Shown here piece by piece: positions 16,551-24,098 of a stretch of DNA of 61,843 bases. The position numbers were made by a program, and so were the translations under genes. The first letter of the stretch is position 1. Every line of letters starts with the position of its first letter. The stretch comes from Leptolyngbya sp. Prado105. GTDB taxonomy: Bacteria; Cyanobacteriota; Cyanobacteriia; Leptolyngbyales; Leptolyngbyaceae. The notes under the pieces were generated by a model. That model saw nothing but the letters and a program-made list of their open reading frames with translations, did not search any database and was not told where the DNA came from. Location: the NCBI GenBank assembly GCA_025454375.1, contig JALOOO010000014.1, positions 1 to 61,843 of the forward strand, in the 5' to 3' direction.

Positions 16551-16829
16551 ATGGCATTCATTGATGATTGTTTGGCAGATGAGCGCGACCAACGCGAGGC
16601 TAAAACTCGCGATGCGCTCTACGATCGCTATCTCCAAGGTGCAAACGATGCTGCCTTTGCTCAGTTGCCGCAGTATCAAGACGAAGTGTATTTGGAGGGT
16701 TATCTGACCAAACTGAAGCAGTTGCCCAAAGACGAGGACGGACGCATCAAGCATTATTCTCCGACTCAACACTTTGCTTTTGGATACGTTGATACACCGA
16801 ATCCAGCTTACTACAACGACGATTTCTAA
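16551..16829 (+). CDS. hypothetical protein, first gene of DUF5895/PP-loop module
   Basis: 92 aa from the ATG at 16551, preceded by AAGGAG. Acidic N-terminus (FIDDCLADERDQREAKTRDALYDRYLQG), aromatic C-terminus (HFAFGYVDTPNPAYYNDDF). No family recognised. Followed by a hairpin with a T-tract and then the DUF5895-like gene. Confidence 0.6.
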   Translation: MAFIDDCLADERDQREAKTRDALYDRYLQGANDAAFAQLPQYQDEVYLEGYLTKLKQLPKDEDGRIKHYSPTQHFAFGYVDTPNPAYYNDDF

Positions 16830-16842
16830 ACCTCGTTCATCA

Positions 16843-16875
16843 GGGTTGGGGTGCAATCCTCGACCCTTTCTTTTT
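16843..16875 (+). terminator. intercistronic hairpin with T-tract
   Basis: A 9-bp stem with G-T wobbles (GGGTTGGGG / CCTCGACCC, loop TGCAAT) is followed by TTTCTTTTT. The Shine-Dalgarno GGAGA of the DUF5895-like gene starts right after the T-tract, so it may act as a partial terminator or processing site. Confidence 0.5.
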
Positions 16876-16888
16876 GGAGAGTTTGACA

Positions 16889-17779
16889 ATGACATTCGAT
16901 TACAATGGTCAATCTGCACAGATGGGACTAACACTAGAGCGACCCGTGCAAGAGCTTACTCAAGAAGCTGCGGATGAGTTTGATGCGCCTGAGTTTGAAG
17001 GTGAATATGAGTCGCTGCCTTATCTGCAAATGCTCAATCACCAAAGCCCTGAGCAATCTGGCTTCTTCATCACTCAAGAGAATGCTGAGGCGGTAGGGTT
17101 TGCTGATTCTGCTGGGGAATGGTTATCACACACGACGACTTTCGCAAGTGGAACAACAGTTGAAGGATACCGCAGCTTGACTGCTCGATTTTTGATTCTG
17201 CGGAAGTCACCCTTACTGATGTTCGATCGCGAAGAAGAGAACTTTATCAGTGTGTTTAATCCGCACTGCTACAACCGGGATACGATGCTGCTCAAAACTC
17301 GCTACCTGATTTACCTGGTGAACAAGCAGAAACAACCACTGCATCAAACACCATTACTGTTTACCACCAAGACAACATTCTGTGGTTCATTTGGTGATGC
17401 TTACCGTAGTTTCCGCCGTGAGATGAGTCAAGCCTACACACAGGCGACTGGAGTGCAAAAAGCGCGAGGAGAAAGATTTTTTGCACTGTCGGTCTTTGCG
17501 GTACAAGTGCAGCCGGAACTCAAAGGGAAGAAGCTAAAGTCCTGGGTTTGCTCGATCGCACACTATGGGCAGCCAAACGCACAGAACTGGAAAAACTTCT
17601 TTGTCGGCTACAACGTCGAACTGAAAGACAGACTGCTCACTGAGTTTGAGCAATGGGAAGGATTTGGTCATGTAGACGGTGAGACTGCATCTCGATCGTC
17701 TCAAGCACAATCAACTGAGCCAACGACTGTATCCGAGTACGACATTGACGAAGACTTTCCATATATGCAGGAGTTCTAG
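16889..17779 (+). CDS. DUF5895-like protein
   Basis: 296 aa from the ATG at 16889 (an in-frame TTG at 16874 is part of the T-tract). Features: DEFDAPEFEGEYESLPYLQMLNHQSPEQSGFFITQENAE, WLSHTTTFASGTTVEGYRSLTARFLILRKSPLLMFDRE and a central RYLIYLVNKQKQPLHQTPL. I recall this arrangement from cyanobacterial plasmid and chromosomal proteins annotated DUF5895; the assignment is from memory. No catalytic motif is evident. The C-terminus is acidic and disordered. Confidence 0.55.
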   Translation: MTFDYNGQSAQMGLTLERPVQELTQEAADEFDAPEFEGEYESLPYLQMLNHQSPEQSGFFITQENAEAVGFADSAGEWLSHTTTFASGTTVEGYRSLTARFLILRKSPLLMFDREEENFISVFNPHCYNRDTMLLKTRYLIYLVNKQKQPLHQTPLLFTTKTTFCGSFGDAYRSFRREMSQAYTQATGVQKARGERFFALSVFAVQVQPELKGKKLKSWVCSIAHYGQPNAQNWKNFFVGYNVELKDRLLTEFEQWEGFGHVDGETASRSSQAQSTEPTTVSEYDIDEDFPYMQEF

Positions 17780-17809
17780 ACCGTTGCTCATTTGACAAAG
17801 TTTGTTCAT

Positions 17810-17841
17810 CCTCTCAGGTTGCAACTGGGAGGAATTTTTTT
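17810..17841 (+). terminator. intercistronic hairpin with T-tract
   Basis: CCTCTCAG / CTGGGAGG stem (one wobble) with loop GTTGCAA, followed by AA and seven Ts. GGAG of the next gene's Shine-Dalgarno follows at once. Same design as the hairpin at 16843. Confidence 0.65.
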
Positions 17842-17853
17842 GGAGATTGAATC

Positions 17854-18111
17854 ATGAACGATGCTTCGGATTATCCCTACACGATTTCAGTTCTCAATTC
17901 ACAAGTTACACTGCCGCAATTTGCTTTTTTCCAAGTTGTGAAAGTGAAATTAACCGGAGAAGTCGCCACAATCGTTGGAATGAAATACGGCTCTAACAAT
18001 GAACAAGCCGGAACTCAGAACGAGGAATGGCTTTATCTGCTGAATGGTTTAACCAAGCTGGGTGCTGTTTGGTGGAAATTTGCTCAGCTTCGCAGTCTCG
18101 ATCGTCGTTAA
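17854..18111 (+). CDS. hypothetical protein in DUF5895/PP-loop module
   Basis: 85 aa; GGAGATTGAATC precedes the ATG. Beta-rich pattern (FAFFQVVKVKLTGEVATIVGMKYG, then EEWLYLLNGL) suggests a small SH3- or KOW-like domain. Not recognised. Lies between the DUF5895-like gene and the PP-loop gene, with hairpins on both sides. Confidence 0.6.
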   Translation: MNDASDYPYTISVLNSQVTLPQFAFFQVVKVKLTGEVATIVGMKYGSNNEQAGTQNEEWLYLLNGLTKLGAVWWKFAQLRSLDRR

Positions 18112-18124
18112 TGTTCCACTTCTC

Positions 18125-18160
18125 AAAGGATTTTCTTGGTTTGACTCAGGAAAATCCTTT
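18125..18160 (+). terminator. perfect 11-bp hairpin before PP-loop gene
   Basis: AAAGGATTTTC (18125-18135) pairs with GAAAATCCTTT (18150-18160) around a 14-base loop. The PP-loop ATG is 11 bases downstream without a clear Shine-Dalgarno of its own. Confidence 0.6.
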
Positions 18161-18171
18161 CATTATCAATC

Positions 18172-19341
18172 ATGATCCCAAAACTACATCTGCTTAATTG
18201 GGGCATGGGTGTTGAAAGTACAGCGATCTTGGTGCGCTGGATTTTGGAGCCGAATACCCGCCCCTTTTCAACCTTCCAAGACCTCATCGTATTAACTGCA
18301 CAAACTGGAGATGAGATATCTGAAACGAAAATTCTCTGTGAAGCTTATCTGTTCCCGCTGCTACGACAGCACCGGATTCGATTAGTACAAGTCGCAAAAA
18401 CGACTGCGAGTAAGCTTGATGGATATGTTGTTCTGAGTGATACGACAGAGCCTATCGAGCTATTTACGGAGGGATACTTCAAGCTCAGTCAGGATCTCGC
18501 GCAGTCTGGTACTGTTCCTCGACTTGGACGACCTCATACTTGCGCCCAGCGATGGAAAGGCGAAGTTCTCGATGCTTGGATTACTGATCATGTCGATGAA
18601 GCGTTTGGTCCGTATCTAGGCTACAACGCGGATGAACTTAAAAGGGCAGGAAAAGCAGACGGTTACACTTGCCAAGGACATCAATTCATTTATCCGCTTA
18701 TCGAATGGGGTTGGACACGGAACGATTGCATTGATTATCTGTACTGTGTGTTTGGTGTGCTATGGCGTAAAAGTGCTTGTGCTTACTGCCCATTTCAGCA
18801 AAAGAATGCAGCGATCGAGCGTTATCACCGTGACCCAAAAGCGGGTGGATATGCGCTACTACTGGAATCGAATGCACTTGCTTTTAATCCTCGAATGCAC
18901 TTGTTTTCATCGGGTACAGCGTATGATTTGATCGTTGAAAGTGGCAATCTTGCTGCGATCGCTGAACTCAATCGCTTACTTGATCAAACACAATGGGCGG
19001 TTTATCACGTCCAGCGAATCTATAAGCAATTGATCGGAAAGAATGGCAAACCTTATGTGAATGCGGATCGCAAGGTTACGATCGTAGCCCAGGGGCAAAA
19101 AGCGGAAATGGAAAGTAACTTGCAAGCAATCGCCCAGGAGCAAAATGCCACGATCAAAGACCTCTACGGAAGGCGATTTTATCTTCATCATCGATTGGAA
19201 GGGCTGTATCCTGCGATCGAGGAGTTCTATGTTGTGGCTCCTAACTTAGCGAAGGACAAGTGCCGCAGTCTCAAAGCTTTCGATCAACAATGGGCAGAGT
19301 TAACAAACCAGACTGAGGCTATCCAATTGAGCTTATTTTGA
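18172..19341 (+). CDS. PP-loop/PAPS-reductase-like ATPase with C-terminal beta-clamp motif
   Basis: 389 aa. The PP-loop is NWGMGVEST (residues 9-17), an adenine-nucleotide alpha-hydrolase motif. HTCAQRWK (Cys124) and SACAYCPFQ (Cys203, Cys206) match the cysteine sites of PAPS-reductase-like enzymes from phages and plasmids, near DndC in general design. These proteins activate a substrate with ATP and often transfer sulfur or nitrogen to nucleobases or DNA. The last five residues are QLSLF, the canonical peptide that binds the DNA polymerase sliding clamp (DnaN). The substrate is unknown; replication-coupled DNA modification is my inference. Confidence 0.75.
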   Translation: MIPKLHLLNWGMGVESTAILVRWILEPNTRPFSTFQDLIVLTAQTGDEISETKILCEAYLFPLLRQHRIRLVQVAKTTASKLDGYVVLSDTTEPIELFTEGYFKLSQDLAQSGTVPRLGRPHTCAQRWKGEVLDAWITDHVDEAFGPYLGYNADELKRAGKADGYTCQGHQFIYPLIEWGWTRNDCIDYLYCVFGVLWRKSACAYCPFQQKNAAIERYHRDPKAGGYALLLESNALAFNPRMHLFSSGTAYDLIVESGNLAAIAELNRLLDQTQWAVYHVQRIYKQLIGKNGKPYVNADRKVTIVAQGQKAEMESNLQAIAQEQNATIKDLYGRRFYLHHRLEGLYPAIEEFYVVAPNLAKDKCRSLKAFDQQWAELTNQTEAIQLSLF

Positions 19342-19353
19342 GAACAGAAAACC

Positions 19354-19596
19354 ATGAACCAAGAATTGTCTCCACACACGATACCCTCAAGTCAGGTTAG
19401 TACCGTTGAACTTAGCAAAGTGAAGCGTTTACTCACTTACATTCAGCAGACTGCGATCGATTCAGAAAACACACCTATTCAGCCGAGCGAAGTTTCGATC
19501 GTTGCTGATCTGATGATTCAAACTCTAGTATTGCAGCATCCCCATCTTGACCAGATCATTCAAGAAACTTTAGATGCTCTACGGTTTGAAATATAA
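19354..19596 (+). CDS. hypothetical protein, end of PP-loop module
   Basis: 80 aa, 12 bases after the PP-loop stop. Predicted mostly helical (VELSKVKRLLTYIQQTAI, VADLMIQTLVLQHPHLDQIIQETLDALRF). No family recognised. Convergent with the CBASS effector gene, only 6 bases apart. Confidence 0.55.
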   Translation: MNQELSPHTIPSSQVSTVELSKVKRLLTYIQQTAIDSENTPIQPSEVSIVADLMIQTLVLQHPHLDQIIQETLDALRFEI

Positions 19597-19602
19597 CGCT
19601 AA

Positions 19603-20649
19603 TCAGCTTCTGAATTGTCCATAGAAAAATTGAGGAACTGGGGCAGTGTGATCTAGCATAAGTCGAAGCTCAGGATTAGAAATAGCTTCGCGTAATGCTG
19701 CACAAGCCAATCCTTTGAGCGTTGACTGAGCGGCTGATGTTGCAATATCTAGTCCCAAATCTTGTTTTTGAGCCGCTGATTGGGCTGAATCAATGCGAAC
19801 ATAGCGCTCTGCAAGTTTATGTCGCAGCATATATCCAGTCATTGCCTGCTGCGAAGACATACTCACCGAGAGCAACCGCGTATCGTAGAACCAATCTAAA
19901 ATTCCTAAATCTCGCCCTACATTGTGTGAAAAGGAGAAGTCAGAAGTAGTTGTGCCGATACTTAGAATCGAGATTCGCTCTATTGGAATTTGCAAGAAAT
20001 GTTCAGCCTCATGAAGCGCAATTGAATCTGGCATATTGGCGTACAGTCCACCATCAGTGAACCATTCATCACCAACTTGTGCGAGCGGGAAAAACGTTGG
20101 CGCTGCTGATGTCGCTAAAGCCACTTTATGAACTAATTCCCGATGGTCTCGCTCAAATCGAATGTGATGCGGCGTTTTAAAGATCTGGGGACTGCCTTTT
20201 GTGAGGTTAATCGTTGGGACAACAATAGGGTGCTTTAAATCTCCCATCAGCGCCGAAGGATCAATGAATTCTTCTAATGCTTTGCGAAGTCCTTCTTGTC
20301 GATACTTAGCTCCGAATAAGAAACGCGATAAGTCGATTAGTTTCGCGATCGTAGATCTCGGTGCGGAACGGCTCGAAAAAATCTGCTGTCCGTGTTTTTC
20401 AAAGGCTCGCCGAATCTGAGTCGCAGGAACTTCTAGAGCTAGAGCTAATGCAATGATTCCACCGATCGATGTTCCTGCTAAGAGATCAAAGCATTGGGCG
20501 ATCGGTTTTCCAGCTTTTTCTTCCAGTTCGCACAGAATTGTAGCTTGGTATAGCCCTAGATATCCACCTCCACTCAGCGAAAGAATCTGAAATCTGTCTG
20601 ACCATTCGATACTGTTACTCATCGCAGATGCCCACTGGTTGTCAGTCAT
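19603..20649 (-). CDS. capV: CBASS effector, patatin-like phospholipase CapV
   Basis: 348 aa. Patatin motifs: glycine-rich oxyanion loop SGGGYLG (26-32), nucleophile elbow GTSIGG with Ser61 (59-64), and catalytic DGG with Asp199. In CBASS, a cyclic nucleotide from the CD-NTase activates CapV to degrade membrane phospholipids and kill the infected cell. Third gene of the minus-strand CBASS set. The ATG at 20649 touches a 15-bp hairpin and has no free Shine-Dalgarno; an internal ATG at 20622 is the alternative start. Confidence 0.92.
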   Translation of the reverse strand: MTDNQWASAMSNSIEWSDRFQILSLSGGGYLGLYQATILCELEEKAGKPIAQCFDLLAGTSIGGIIALALALEVPATQIRRAFEKHGQQIFSSRSAPRSTIAKLIDLSRFLFGAKYRQEGLRKALEEFIDPSALMGDLKHPIVVPTINLTKGSPQIFKTPHHIRFERDHRELVHKVALATSAAPTFFPLAQVGDEWFTDGGLYANMPDSIALHEAEHFLQIPIERISILSIGTTTSDFSFSHNVGRDLGILDWFYDTRLLSVSMSSQQAMTGYMLRHKLAERYVRIDSAQSAAQKQDLGLDIATSAAQSTLKGLACAALREAISNPELRLMLDHTAPVPQFFYGQFRS

Positions 20650-20689
20650 TTAGCCATAGCTCATTCTGGATGTGATGAGCTATGGCTAA
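20650..20689 (-). promoter_or_regulatory. 15-bp hairpin directly before capV start
   Basis: Perfect 15-bp inverted repeat (20650-20664 and 20675-20689) with a 10-base loop, filling nearly all of the space between the E2 stop and the capV ATG. Any ribosome-binding sequence would be inside the stem. No T-run follows. Confidence 0.65.
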
Positions 20690-20699
20690 ACTTCAGTCG

Positions 20700-21197
20700 T
20701 TAACTTACCACACTCTGATCTTTCTCAGCGGGCTGCCACAGACTTTGGAGGTACTGAAAGTTGGTCTGCTTCTGAACATTGGGTAGGTCAGGATGTTCGC
20801 CTCCCCCGTGCCATTGCTTTGTCGCTTGCCAAATTTCGTAGTAGTACAACCAAAGAGCAGTCCAAGGAACGATCGTCGTAGCAATGTGCCTTCTTTGAGT
20901 CCATTCACCTTTGCTAGGACGGTAAAGGCATAAGTTCCCATCACGATATAGATGAGGTAGAGGTTCTTCAGCGTGCAGAGCAGGCGTTAGAACAGATACG
21001 ACTGGTCGCTGCTGAAGTCCATAAGTGATCTTCACACGATAGAGATCGCTCAAGGGATCGGGCTGAATTTCTCCGATCCAAATGACGAGATTTCTCCTCC
21101 ATCGTGTTTGGAAATTTGGGAAGTGCAGCTTCATGACAGCGATCTGTTCGCGAATTGGCACGGTTTTCTCTGGCGGAAATGCAACTCTAATCGCCAT
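20700..21197 (-). CDS. CBASS E2-like conjugation protein (type II-short)
   Basis: 165 aa from the ATG at 21197, which overlaps the CD-NTase end by 11 bases. HLYRDGNLCLYRP places a conserved Cys (Cys90) in the E2-like catalytic context, followed by WTALWLYYYEIWQATKQWHGGGEHP, typical of the lone E2 proteins of CBASS. No E1 domain (ThiF-like) and no JAB protease are present, which defines the type II-short organisation. The E2 is thought to act on the CD-NTase C-terminus and tune its activity. Confidence 0.85.
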   Translation of the reverse strand: MAIRVAFPPEKTVPIREQIAVMKLHFPNFQTRWRRNLVIWIGEIQPDPLSDLYRVKITYGLQQRPVVSVLTPALHAEEPLPHLYRDGNLCLYRPSKGEWTQRRHIATTIVPWTALWLYYYEIWQATKQWHGGGEHPDLPNVQKQTNFQYLQSLWQPAEKDQSVVS

Positions 21198-22329
21198 AGA
21201 ACGTATTCTTTGGAACAACGATCGGACAGGGGCGATTTGTTAAAGCGCCAGTTTTCGGAACCATTCCTAACTGACCCGCTAGACGACCTTGATCGACCCA
21301 GTTTGCGGAGTCTCGCATAGCAGCTTGCGTTAAATTTTCCTCGAACAGAATTGCAAGAATGCCTGCGATCGCCGCATGACCCCTTGTATTCATCAGTTGC
21401 TCCCACAACCGAGAAAACTCCCCAATCCAAATTACGAACTCTTGATAAGCACAAGGATTGCGATCCCATCGCTCACCTAAATCTTCTAGAACTTGGTTTG
21501 CCTGATTCCAGACTTGAAGCCGCCCTTTAGTGTTTGCAATTCGATAACAAATTCCCTGCAAAATTCCGAAGATTGCTTCACTGACAGATTCTTGCCCTTG
21601 ATAACACTCAGCGCAAAGTGTACTGAGCAAAATACTTGCAGGCGCTAAACCTGACTTCTCACCTGTAAAGGTTAAATCTCGGCAGCGTTTCATAAGCTGA
21701 ATCGCACATCTGAGGGGTGCTTTCTCTTCCAAAGATTCTTGTTGAGGTAAAGGTTCAGCATGATCCAAACATCTAGCACTAACTGCATAAGTTTCAGCAA
21801 TGCGATCGAACCAAGCAATGTACTGTTTAGAATTGCTGTCGCGCCAGGATTTCAATTCTCGGTCAGGAACTCGAATTTGTCCTTCACCTAAAGCTGAGTT
21901 TGAACACGCTGCAACAATATCGAGATGGAAGTCGTGAGCGTATTTCAAGCTCACGCAGCGATTTTTTCGCTCAATTCTTGATCGATAATCGTCATGCTCA
22001 CGCAAGCGGAACTCCACTTTTGACAAAAGATCGATTGGATTGGTTCTTCGCCAATCAATCAAAAGTTCGCAAACAAAGTCCAGATCGTATTCTTCCCGAC
22101 TCAAGGGCTTATTGGTTGTGCCCATCGGTAATGAACCTTGCGGGTAGATGATCGGACGGTAGGGAGCCAAAATCGAGCCTTCTTGCTCCAGCCAGCGTCC
22201 TACCGCACGATAGTGTTCCTCAGCCAGTCTATACTGCGTCTTCGTCAGTTGCAGTTTTTGACAAATGATTTGAAGCAGCTTGTCTAGGGCTGTCAGAAAT
22301 TCCGCATCAGTTCGTAACGTTCGTATCAT
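21187..22329 (-). CDS. CBASS CD-NTase cyclic-nucleotide synthase
   Basis: 380 aa from the ATG at 22329, preceded by GGAG; the frame reaches a TTG at 22404. Nucleotidyltransferase core: QGSLPMGT (64-71) with Gly65-Ser66, catalytic Asp82 and Asp84 in EYDLDFV, and third Asp137 in FHLDIVAA. It makes a cyclic di- or trinucleotide on phage infection that activates the patatin effector. The C-terminus ends in NTFYGD, a Gly-containing tail of the sort recognised by CBASS E2 enzymes. First gene of the operon. Confidence 0.93.
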   Translation of the reverse strand: MIRTLRTDAEFLTALDKLLQIICQKLQLTKTQYRLAEEHYRAVGRWLEQEGSILAPYRPIIYPQGSLPMGTTNKPLSREEYDLDFVCELLIDWRRTNPIDLLSKVEFRLREHDDYRSRIERKNRCVSLKYAHDFHLDIVAACSNSALGEGQIRVPDRELKSWRDSNSKQYIAWFDRIAETYAVSARCLDHAEPLPQQESLEEKAPLRCAIQLMKRCRDLTFTGEKSGLAPASILLSTLCAECYQGQESVSEAIFGILQGICYRIANTKGRLQVWNQANQVLEDLGERWDRNPCAYQEFVIWIGEFSRLWEQLMNTRGHAAIAGILAILFEENLTQAAMRDSANWVDQGRLAGQLGMVPKTGALTNRPCPIVVPKNTFYGD

Positions 22330-22428
22330 AGAAATCAGCTCCAACGTAAATAAATGTGTGCCAACAAGGTTGCGAGTGATGAGCCTTTGAGAAGAAGTTA
22401 ACAAGTAAACTAAATTCTCATAAGCTTT

Positions 22429-22575
22429 ATGTTAAGTTTCCCGGCTGAGTGCCTAAAATAACGCCGAAATTCAGAGAAATCAGCCTCTTATTTTAATCAA
22501 ATCAGGCTGTATAAAGAAGTGTTGATGGCTTCAAATCAGATTCTCAGAGCAGCGATCATCGTTTATACTTAACAT
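22429..22575. promoter_or_regulatory. divergent regulatory region with spaced inverted repeats
   Basis: Between the CD-NTase (22329) and the XRE-ImmA gene (22603), ATGTTAAGT (22429-22437) and its exact complement ACTTAACAT (22567-22575) face each other 129 bases apart. TTAACATTAAACATTATATTATC just before 22603 also carries further TTAACA/TAAACATT elements. The pairing suggests one regulator for both divergent promoters. Confidence 0.45.
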
Positions 22576-22602
22576 TAAACATTATATTATCACAAAAAAC
22601 TA

Positions 22603-23706
22603 ATGTCAGATGTTAACTCGCTCCGAATTTACCGAGAGCAGTATGGTTTATCTCAGGAAGAGTTGGGTGAGCAGGTCGGAGTCACTCGTCAGACGATCGC
22701 GACCTGGGAGCGGGGAGATCGACAGCCCTCCCTTATCCAGCTTTCAAAAGTGGCAAAAGTCTTCGGAGTTCCGCCTGATCTGCTGCTGCAACCCGAAGTA
22801 CAGAGGATGGTTCCGACAACTACAGGCAGTCCAAGTCTACTGTTTCGAGCAGATGACCCCTTAGCGCTCACTTCAACCGTAAGAGAATATTTGACGCGCA
22901 AGGCAGTGGACTTTAGCCAAATTGAGAAGTTAGTTGGAGAAATCCCGGTTCTGCCAGCCTCGCGACCGCTTGAAGGGTGTGAGGAAACGGTAGTAGAAGA
23001 CCTTGCTAAAGAGGTTCGTAGCTGGCTGGGTGTTGGCGAGTTTGCTCCCATTGGGGACGTTTTAGCGTTACTAGAAGCGAAAAGCCTAAAGATAATTGAG
23101 TATTCATTAGAAAATAAAATCTCTGGCTTTTCGGCTTATACCGATGATTGGGGCGGAGTTATTTTCATCAATACCGCTCATCCGACTGAGCGTAAATTCT
23201 TCACTGCACTACATGAACTCGCTCATTTAATCTTGCATCGGCGAGAATATCGACAACCACAAGGGCGATCGCGTCCAACTGATCCACGTGAAAAAGCTGC
23301 CAATCATCTAGCCGGAGCCGTTCTTCTACCAGTGGGAGCGGCTCAACGAGAACTGCACGCTTACAGAAATCGATGGTTGCCAGAACCCCTTCTACAAGAT
23401 ATCAAGCGGCGTTACGGCGTTAGTCTTCGCACAATTCTGTACCGTGCTGAACAGGCTGGGTTAATCACAAAACAGCAAAAAGGACAACAAATTGGCGTTC
23501 TTAATAAGAAGTATGGAGCCGAAGAAGAACTTCCGAAATTACCACCACCCCAATGCCTAACACGCTTAAAACGCTTAGTCTACACAGCGTTGGTGAAGAA
23601 AGAGATTACAACCTCTCGCGCTGCCGAAATTTTAGACGAAAAGCTAAGAACTGTGCAGAATGACCTGCTGGAATGGCTACACCAAGATGAGGAGGAACTG
23701 AATTGA
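22603..23706 (+). CDS. XRE-ImmA/IrrE fusion: HTH regulator with zinc metalloprotease domain
   Basis: 367 aa. N-terminal XRE helix-turn-helix (YREQYGLSQEELGEQVGVTRQTIATWE, about 9-37) and a COG2856 metallopeptidase with HELAH at 204-208. The C-terminal third (after about 260) includes a second small helical DNA-binding-like part (TTSRAAEILDEKLRTVQNDLLEW). Related split pairs CapH (HTH) and CapP (ImmA-like protease) control some CBASS operons after DNA damage. A PIN-like gene is coupled downstream. Toxin-antitoxin regulation is the other reading. Confidence 0.88.
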   Translation: MSDVNSLRIYREQYGLSQEELGEQVGVTRQTIATWERGDRQPSLIQLSKVAKVFGVPPDLLLQPEVQRMVPTTTGSPSLLFRADDPLALTSTVREYLTRKAVDFSQIEKLVGEIPVLPASRPLEGCEETVVEDLAKEVRSWLGVGEFAPIGDVLALLEAKSLKIIEYSLENKISGFSAYTDDWGGVIFINTAHPTERKFFTALHELAHLILHRREYRQPQGRSRPTDPREKAANHLAGAVLLPVGAAQRELHAYRNRWLPEPLLQDIKRRYGVSLRTILYRAEQAGLITKQQKGQQIGVLNKKYGAEEELPKLPPPQCLTRLKRLVYTALVKKEITTSRAAEILDEKLRTVQNDLLEWLHQDEEELN

Positions 23707-24083
23707 GCTATCTCTTGGATACATTGACGCTAATCGAATCGCACGACCTTAATCAGCTAAAAGCGATTGCTGGATACGTATCGATCGCAGTACTGGATGT
23801 TGTATTAGCTGAGTGTTACCCATCTTGCTCCGATTTAGCAGAAATGGCAAATCACCTCCAACTCCGTCTAGTGCCCAGTGAAACCGCTTGGTTAGAACCT
23901 GCTCGAAGATACTGCGATGGATGTTTGAGTTTGCAGGATGCGCTCAACCTTCACTACGCCAAGCGTGTGAAAAAAATTCTAATCACGAGTGAACCACCCT
24001 TACAAATTAAGTGTCAGCAAGAGAAAGTTCAGACACAAACAATGCTTTGGTTACTGGAGCAGCACTCTGGCTGCAAAGTCTAA
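23703..24083 (+). CDS. PIN-like domain protein
   Basis: 126 aa from a TTG that overlaps the upstream TGA (TTGA). MSYLLDTLTLIE gives the first PIN Asp, VVLAECYP the acidic helix residue, and CLSLQDALNLHYAK the third acidic site, in the right order for a PIN ribonuclease fold. The last acidic residue is not clear, so activity is uncertain. The XRE-ImmA plus PIN pairing is a recurring toxin-antitoxin-like arrangement. Confidence 0.65.
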   Translation: MSYLLDTLTLIESHDLNQLKAIAGYVSIAVLDVVLAECYPSCSDLAEMANHLQLRLVPSETAWLEPARRYCDGCLSLQDALNLHYAKRVKKILITSEPPLQIKCQQEKVQTQTMLWLLEQHSGCKV

Positions 24084-24098
24084 ATTTTCTCAGTTCCT

